A DNA stretch of 64,000 nucleotides from Simplicispira metamorpha (GTDB taxonomy: Bacteria; Pseudomonadota; Gammaproteobacteria; Burkholderiales; Burkholderiaceae_C). Position 1 is the first letter of the stretch. Each line of letters opens with the position of its first letter. Both the position numbers and the translations under genes were made by a program. Where the stretch lies: positions 98,964 through 162,963 of the forward strand of contig NZ_SLXH01000005.1 of assembly GCF_004341365.1 (NCBI RefSeq). Direction: 5' to 3'. The notes below the pieces were generated by a model, which was not told the origin of the DNA, did no database searches, and worked only from the letters and a program-made list of their open reading frames with translations. Below, one piece after another: positions 56,276-64,000 of the stretch.

Positions 56276-56653
56276 TTCAGGGTCAGAGGCGGGTGTGATG
56301 CCCAGCTCGGCCAGTTCCGCCGGCGTGAACACGCGCGAGCGGGTGTGGAAGGCCCTGCCATCGGCGCCTTCGAGCGAGAAAGTGCCGCCCGTGCCCTCGA
56401 TCACATCGAGGATGAGCTGGGTGTGCTTCCAGGTGTCGTACTGCGACTGGCTGATGTAGAAGGGCACGCCGCCAACCTCGCCCAGCTTCACGTCGTAGGG
56501 GCCGATGGTCAGGTCGGTGGGCAAATAGCAGTTGGCGGCGCTGTTGTCGCAGCAGCCGCCACTTTGGTGGAACATCAGTTCGCGCCCGTGTTGGGCTTGC
56601 AGCGTGGCAATCAGCGCCAACGCGGCCGGGGTGGCAATCACGCGGTCAACCAT
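56267..56653 (-). CDS. DUF779 family protein
   Basis: 128 residues from the ATG at 56653, which has GGAGAA upstream. Conserved blocks: LMFHQSGGCCDNSAANCY, GEVGGVPFYISQSQYDTWKHTQL and SRVFTPAELA. The Cys-Cys pair and the GG motif are family marks. DUF779 genes commonly lie beside NAD-dependent aldehyde dehydrogenases such as AcoD/ExaC, as here. Biochemical role unknown. Confidence 0.88.
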   Translation of the reverse strand: MVDRVIATPAALALIATLQAQHGRELMFHQSGGCCDNSAANCYLPTDLTIGPYDVKLGEVGGVPFYISQSQYDTWKHTQLILDVIEGTGGTFSLEGADGRAFHTRSRVFTPAELAELGITPASDPEKI

Positions 56654-56727
56654 GGTGTTCTCCTGCAAAGGCAGTGTTCTGAGAGGCGCGAGCGACGTGG
56701 GGCGGAGACGTCGGGGGTGGCGCCACG

Positions 56728-56787
56728 ACCCGGGAGGGCGGCCTCCTCATGCTGGGGTACCAGAAATCGGAGGCCGCCCTCCCGGGC
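56728..56787. terminator. Very stable hairpin between the aldehyde dehydrogenase and DUF779 genes
   Basis: CCGGGAGGGCGGCCTCC at 56730-56746 and GGAGGCCGCCCTCCCGG at 56769-56785 form a perfect 17-bp stem with a 22-base loop. No T-run follows. It may slow RNA decay or reduce read-through from the dehydrogenase to DUF779. Confidence 0.6.
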
Positions 56788-56865
56788 CATGGCGCTGGGG
56801 AGGTCTTGCTCCCTCGCCTCTTTGGGGGGAGAGGGAGTCAAGCCGCTGCCGGTGACGCAATGCGA

Positions 56866-58389
<1,524 letters not shown>

Positions 58390-58461
58390 GTGTGGTGTCT
58401 CCTGTGGATGGGTGGTGTGTACCGGGTCGGCCCATCGGGCTGTCCGATGCCTTCCTGTTAC

Positions 58462-58476
58462 TCAAAACCCGTGCCA
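58462..58476 (-). promoter_or_regulatory. Candidate sigma-54 (-24/-12) promoter for the aldehyde dehydrogenase
   Basis: Minus strand TGGCACGGGTTTTGA, against the consensus TGGCACG-N4-TTGC; the last base differs. It ends 73 bases before the ATG of the dehydrogenase, and the sigma-54 activator gene is divergent. The 314-base gap 58390-58703 otherwise shows no gene. Confidence 0.5.
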
Positions 58477-58703
58477 GCGCCACCCAGACTGCGCAGTGCC
58501 TTGATTTCATGGAACATTTTTTACGCTGATTCGGGTTTGTACGGACGAATGCAGTGCGGGCCTGCAACGCTCCAGGGTGCAACACCTGTCACGCAATGGA
58601 ACACCTGCTGTGCACTGCGTGTTTGCGCTATTGCCCGGCCCGTGCGCTGTGGCCATACTGGCCGTCCAGCGGGGCACTACGACACCCGCACAGGAGACAG
58701 CGC

Positions 58704-60728
<2,025 letters not shown>

Positions 60729-60779
60729 CGGCCTTTGGTGGGCGAGAGCCTGTTCTGTGGGGGCAGCTTGCTTCAAATG

Positions 60780-60842
60780 CTTCAAATTTGATAGCTGCTT
60801 GCGCTTTACTGGCGTGCCTTAGCGGCATTATTTATCATTTAT
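60780..60842 (+). repeat. Dispersed intergenic repeat
   Basis: CAAATTTGATAGCTGCTTGC, GCTTTACTGGCGTGCCTTAG, CGGCATTATTTATC. Within the 308-base gap before the AraC gene; nothing else is seen there besides the promoter region. Confidence 0.75.
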
Positions 60843-61036
60843 TTCTGTGTTTCTGGTCTCTGGCCAGGGCTGGGGAGAAGGGCTGTAGCGCCCTAATTCA
60901 TTTGGGCGATCGACAGCGCAGGCGTGGGTGGTGACACTCGCGTCCATGGCCCGCCTGGCAGGCCATTCCGGTCACGGCACCTCCCTTCCCTCCAGAAAAT
61001 TCAGATTGAAGACCGCCCCGGTGCGGCGATAGTGAT

Positions 61037-62044
61037 ATGGCCTTCATTGAATTCGATACCTGCAACCACCCCCGGCACGAGCGCACCGACGCCGTGCGCG
61101 AAACCTGTGCCGCCCTGGCCAACATGGCCCCCGACATTGCCAATGACGGCGCGCTGAGCCTCTCCATGCGCATTCGCCTGCTGCCCGGCGTCGCTGTGGC
61201 TGCCGTCGAGTGTTCGCCTTTGAGCGTGCAGCGCAGCGGTCGGCAGCTGGCCGATGGCAACGACGATGTGCTGCTGTTCCTGAACCCCGGCAGCCCAGAG
61301 CCAAGGGGCAGGGTGGGGGACTGGGTGGTGCGTCAACGCGGGCTAGGAAACCGGGGTGAAATGGCCTGCACCAGCGGCTCGGGCTGCTTTGCCCTGAACG
61401 AACGGGCCGGGCGCACCGACTTCCACGCCCCCCAATCCCGGTGCCTGCTTATCGCCTTCCCGCGCCAACGCCTGCTGCCCGACATGGCTGACGTGGACCG
61501 TGCCATGCGCCAGCCGCTCGCCGACACCCTGCCCCTGCGGCTGCTGGCCCGCCAGGCGCTGGAGCTGACCCAGTCCACCAGCACCTGTGACGCCAGCGAC
61601 GCCGAGCGCCTGCGCCTGAGTGAGCAGTTGCTCGACCTCAGTGCCCTGGTGCTGGGTGCCACATCCCAGGCGCAGAACCGTGCCTACGCACGCGGGCTGC
61701 GGCAGGCGCGGCTCAAGGCGATCCAGGCCGATCTGCGCGTTCATGCGGGGCGCGGCGACCTGTCGCTGGAATGGGTAGCGGCGCGCCACGGCATTTCCGC
61801 CCGCTATGTGCGCGCGCTGTTTGAGCAGGAGGGCAGCTCCTTCAGCGACTACCTGCTGGAGCTGCGCCTGCAGCGCGTATTTGACCAACTCACCAGCCCC
61901 CGGCATGCGGGCAGCACGGTCAGCGCCATTGCGTATGACGCAGGTTTCAACAGCCTCTCTTGGTTTTACCGGGCCTTCAAGCAACGCTTTGCCGCAGCGC
62001 CCAGCGACGTGCGGCAGGGGCACGCGCACGGTATGCCGACATAA
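61037..62044 (+). CDS. AraC-family transcriptional regulator
   Basis: 335 residues. The N-terminal 190 residues look like the AraC-binding-like (AraC_binding_2) sensor domain. The C-terminal 105 residues carry two helix-turn-helix motifs: LEWVAARHGISARYVRALFEQ and VSAIAYDAGFNSLSWFYRAFK, then FAAAPSDVR. No obvious target gene is adjacent: the AcoR gene is upstream and a lipoprotein gene is downstream in the same direction. Ligand unknown. Confidence 0.9.
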   Translation: MAFIEFDTCNHPRHERTDAVRETCAALANMAPDIANDGALSLSMRIRLLPGVAVAAVECSPLSVQRSGRQLADGNDDVLLFLNPGSPEPRGRVGDWVVRQRGLGNRGEMACTSGSGCFALNERAGRTDFHAPQSRCLLIAFPRQRLLPDMADVDRAMRQPLADTLPLRLLARQALELTQSTSTCDASDAERLRLSEQLLDLSALVLGATSQAQNRAYARGLRQARLKAIQADLRVHAGRGDLSLEWVAARHGISARYVRALFEQEGSSFSDYLLELRLQRVFDQLTSPRHAGSTVSAIAYDAGFNSLSWFYRAFKQRFAAAPSDVRQGHAHGMPT

Positions 62045-62110
62045 AGCCGTCCAGCCATCTCTCAGATGGCAACGCTGCTTGGCGGCGAAGGCCGCGCTGG
62101 TGCAGCGCGC

Positions 62111-62192
62111 CGTTGCCGACATGGTGCATATCTGCGGTGGAGTGGCGCTCAGTGGAGGCGCTGGATGCGGTATCCCTCTAGCCTCGCGGGCA
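62111..62192 (+). repeat. Imperfect direct repeat, copy 1 (upstream of lipoprotein gene)
   Basis: Shares GTGGCGCTCAGTGGAGGCG, TAGCCTCG and the CGTTGCC start with 63581-63662. It lies 25 bases before the start of the lipoprotein gene. Confidence 0.7.
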
Positions 62193-62216
62193 TCTACGAC
62201 CCGATGAGAACTGACC

Positions 62217-63575
62217 ATGCACATGCGCACCATTCGCCCAGAGGGGCTGACACCCCTGGCCCTGTCGATCACCCTGGCTTTGTCCCTGGCTGCCTGCGGC
62301 GGCAGCGGCGATGAAGAGCCAGCCCTGGTATTTCAGCCTGGCGAAGTAGTGACTTTTGCCGCCACCCTGGAAGACGGCAGCACACAGGAAGATCGCTACC
62401 TGGTGCATGGCGTCACCGCCGAAGGCGACTTGCTGACGGATGTGGCGCCCACGAGCGTGAAAACCGCCAAGATGTCGGGCGGCCCCCACAAGAGGCCCCC
62501 TTTGGCCCTGGTGGCACTGCCCCTGGAAAACGGTGAACAGGCAGACGCCCCCCGGCTGGCCGCGTTGCGCGATTTCTACAAACAGCTGTGGCAGGGCATT
62601 GCCGAGCGGCGCAACGATGGCTCAGACATCGCCGCCGAAATCGGTGCCTTTGAAAACGACGTGGGCGCGCTGTACGACGATTACCAGCGCTCGGAATTTG
62701 TCCGCGTCAAGGATTACGTGGCGTTTTACGAGCAAGTGGGCGAGAACCCGTATTTCGATGCGCAGGAATCGGTGGAAGAGGAATTGGTGTTCTTTTTCTA
62801 CCTGACTGGCTGGCGCCAGGGCGTATGGCTACAGGCGTTGCAGCGCCAGAACCTGGATTGGCCGCGCTTTCTACAGTTGATGGCAGAGCGCCACAACACG
62901 TTTGCCGATCTGCTGGGTAAATACCAGACCTGGAGCCAGGCCGGTGGCATAGGCATGGAGGCATTCATTGCCCGGTATGCGGCTGGGTCGGATTTTTATC
63001 CCGAGGCGCCGGGCATTGCGCGGTCTGGCTTGAAGCAAGCGGGTATTTCAGAAGCCTCTGGCGCCGAGAAATTCTTTGCCACCAACAAATCGTGGGGCGT
63101 GAGGATCAATTCGCGCGAGCAATCCTCCGTAGCCATTGTGTCGAGCCAAGACACGAATATCTCGCATTACCACCGGGTAGGCGAGAAAAAGGATATCTGC
63201 CCCACCAAACTGACCATCAGCGGGCGCCTGGGCGTGGCACAGGCAGAGCTCGAATGGAAAATGAAATACACCGAGGAAAAGCACGCCAGCCTGCCCGGCA
63301 CCTTTATCTCGTCCTTTGGCATGGAGTATTTCAGTGCCCACGGGGGGGAGCGGATCGTGGAGGTGTATGACGAGCTTGGACGGCCCAGCAAGACCAGCAT
63401 TGGCGGGGTCATGAGCCCGGCGCTGGTCAAGAGCCTGAGTGTCAACTTGGAGATCAAGGACCTCAAGAACATCGGTACCGAAACAGCACCGCGCCCCGGC
63501 TTCACGGCCCGGGTCAAGGTCACGCCGAGTGTGATTTTCAATTCCCCCTGGGTGCGCACCTGCGAGGTGCGCTGA
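62217..63575 (+). CDS. Putative lipoprotein of unknown function
   Basis: 452 residues. Signal peptide with lipobox LAAC (Cys27), then GGSGDEEP, so it is probably surface- or outer-membrane-anchored. The mature part is mixed in composition, with acidic stretches (DAQESVEEELVFFFYLTG), two further Cys residues and no motif I recognise. ATG at 62217 or 62223. It is flanked on both sides by an imperfect 82-base direct repeat. Codon use seems a little less GC-biased than in the housekeeping genes. Confidence 0.75.
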   Translation: MHMRTIRPEGLTPLALSITLALSLAACGGSGDEEPALVFQPGEVVTFAATLEDGSTQEDRYLVHGVTAEGDLLTDVAPTSVKTAKMSGGPHKRPPLALVALPLENGEQADAPRLAALRDFYKQLWQGIAERRNDGSDIAAEIGAFENDVGALYDDYQRSEFVRVKDYVAFYEQVGENPYFDAQESVEEELVFFFYLTGWRQGVWLQALQRQNLDWPRFLQLMAERHNTFADLLGKYQTWSQAGGIGMEAFIARYAAGSDFYPEAPGIARSGLKQAGISEASGAEKFFATNKSWGVRINSREQSSVAIVSSQDTNISHYHRVGEKKDICPTKLTISGRLGVAQAELEWKMKYTEEKHASLPGTFISSFGMEYFSAHGGERIVEVYDELGRPSKTSIGGVMSPALVKSLSVNLEIKDLKNIGTETAPRPGFTARVKVTPSVIFNSPWVRTCEVR

Positions 63576-63580
63576 ACCGG

Positions 63581-63662
63581 CGTTGCCCCCGCCAGCGTGA
63601 ATCTGCCGCAGTGTGGCGCTCAGTGGGGGCGCCGATGGCGGCGTTTGCATAGCCTCGGGGCA
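63581..63662 (+). repeat. Imperfect direct repeat, copy 2 (downstream of lipoprotein gene)
   Basis: Shares GTGGCGCTCAGTGGGGGCG and ATAGCCTCG with 62111-62192. It begins six bases after the lipoprotein stop. Confidence 0.7.
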
Positions 63663-63689
63663 TGGCTATGCGAACTCTTTCATTTTTTT

Positions 63690-63722
63690 GCACGATTTTT
63701 TGAGCCAAAAGTGGCTCAAAAC
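63690..63722. terminator. Probable terminator for the lipoprotein gene
   Basis: TTTTGAGCCA, loop AAAG, TGGCTCAAAA forms a perfect 10-bp stem near 63697-63721, preceded by a T-run and followed by weak T content. It can act in either direction. Confidence 0.55.
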
Positions 63723-63727
63723 CTTGC

Positions 63728-63765
63728 AGGATAAGCGCAAACAGCTACTGAATCAGGAGCAAAAA
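63728..63765 (-). repeat. Dispersed intergenic repeat (partial)
   Basis: On the minus strand it reads GATTCAGTAGCTGTTTGCGC then TTATCC, an altered copy of the family just before the last reading frame. Confidence 0.55.
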
Positions 63766-63951
63766 ATGGGTTTTTCTGTCAAAAAAACCCTGGCTTGGCT
63801 GGCCCTGTGCGCCGCGCCGCTGCTGGTGCAGGCCCACTACAAGAAGCAGCCCTATCGAGCGCTGCTTGCACAGCGTGGAGTCAAGCAAAGCATGAGCCGT
63901 AAGGGCCACCCCTTTCAAGGTGTTTGGAAAGAAACCATCGTAGTCTCCTGA
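63766..63951 (+). pseudogene. Signal peptide joined to IS3-type transposase fragment
   Basis: The ATG at 63766 has CAGGAG six bases upstream. The first 24 residues (VKKTLAWLALCAAPLLVQAH) are a good signal peptide. What follows, YRALLAQRGVKQSMSRKG, looks like the integrase-core segment of IS3-family OrfB proteins, where SMSRKG normally precedes a DNA motif and MES. Here it changes to HPFQGVWKE and stops. I read this as an exported-protein gene broken by an IS fragment. The call depends on that short motif. The bases 63952-64000 show nothing clear. Confidence 0.4.
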
Positions 63952-64000
63952 TTTCTCTGGAATCAGGAACAAGATGGTCTGGCAAGCAGTGATAGAGCGC

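Overview
The window looks like the dnaA region of a high-GC betaproteobacterium of the family Comamonadaceae (Acidovorax/Simplicispira-like). I base this on the gene order rpmH-rnpA-yidD-yidC-mnmE running left from 36.9 kb and dnaA-dnaN-gyrB running right from 37.2 kb, on the metX-metW pair, on type 2 pyrF, and on a dispersed AT-rich intergenic repeat (core AGCTGCTAGCGCTT) that I recognise from this family. The genus call is inference.

Layout. 1-9.46 kb: a branched-chain-amino-acid-type (HAAT) ABC transporter operon (livG end, livH, livM, binding protein, livF) with an acyl-CoA ligase, then an enoyl-CoA hydratase, a thiolase and an acyl-CoA dehydrogenase. Together they read as uptake, CoA activation and beta-oxidation of a carboxylic acid. 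9.46-12.2 kb: an AT-richer accessory patch. It holds an OXA-2-like class D beta-lactamase bounded by a 157-bp direct repeat of the acyl-CoA dehydrogenase 3' end, then an HNH endonuclease and a C5-cytosine methyltransferase that look like a restriction-modification pair. 12.2-16.9 kb: DUF3297, rdgC, a Spy/CpxP-like protein, a PagL-like deacylase, a cysteine-less Rrf2 regulator and two small exported proteins. 16.9-18.0 kb: a gene-free stretch carrying two tandem DnaA-box/DnaA-trio modules. 18-32.7 kb: a large GAF/PAS/GGDEF/EAL protein, NlpC/P60 lipoprotein, chromate transporter, exonuclease, esterase, YjdM, a DinG-family helicase and several small or unknown genes. 32.8-42.6 kb: mnmE, yidC, yidD, rnpA, rpmH (left-going) and dnaA, dnaN, gyrB (right-going).

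42.6-64 kb: a CPA2 antiporter; kdsD-kdsC-lptC for Kdo/LPS; two glycine-rich RRM proteins; a GDT1-type transporter behind a probable yybP-ykoY Mn2+ riboswitch; metX-metW behind a probable SAM-II riboswitch; pyrF; two chemotaxis receptors; a third, inverted copy of the DnaA-box/trio module; a DUF779-aldehyde dehydrogenase pair next to a divergent AcoR-type sigma-54 activator; an AraC regulator; a lipoprotein flanked by direct repeats; and a signal peptide joined to what looks like an IS3-type transposase fragment.

The most notable observation is the triplicated 160-bp module. In all three copies TTATCCACA, a second box 30 bp on, a third box 118-119 bp on, and a run of TTA/CTA triplets 23 bp after that keep the same spacing. 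Two copies lie about 20 kb left of dnaA and one lies about 19 kb right of it in inverted orientation, while the rpmH-dnaA gap has only two isolated boxes. I interpret these as replication-origin unwinding modules. That is inference from architecture only.
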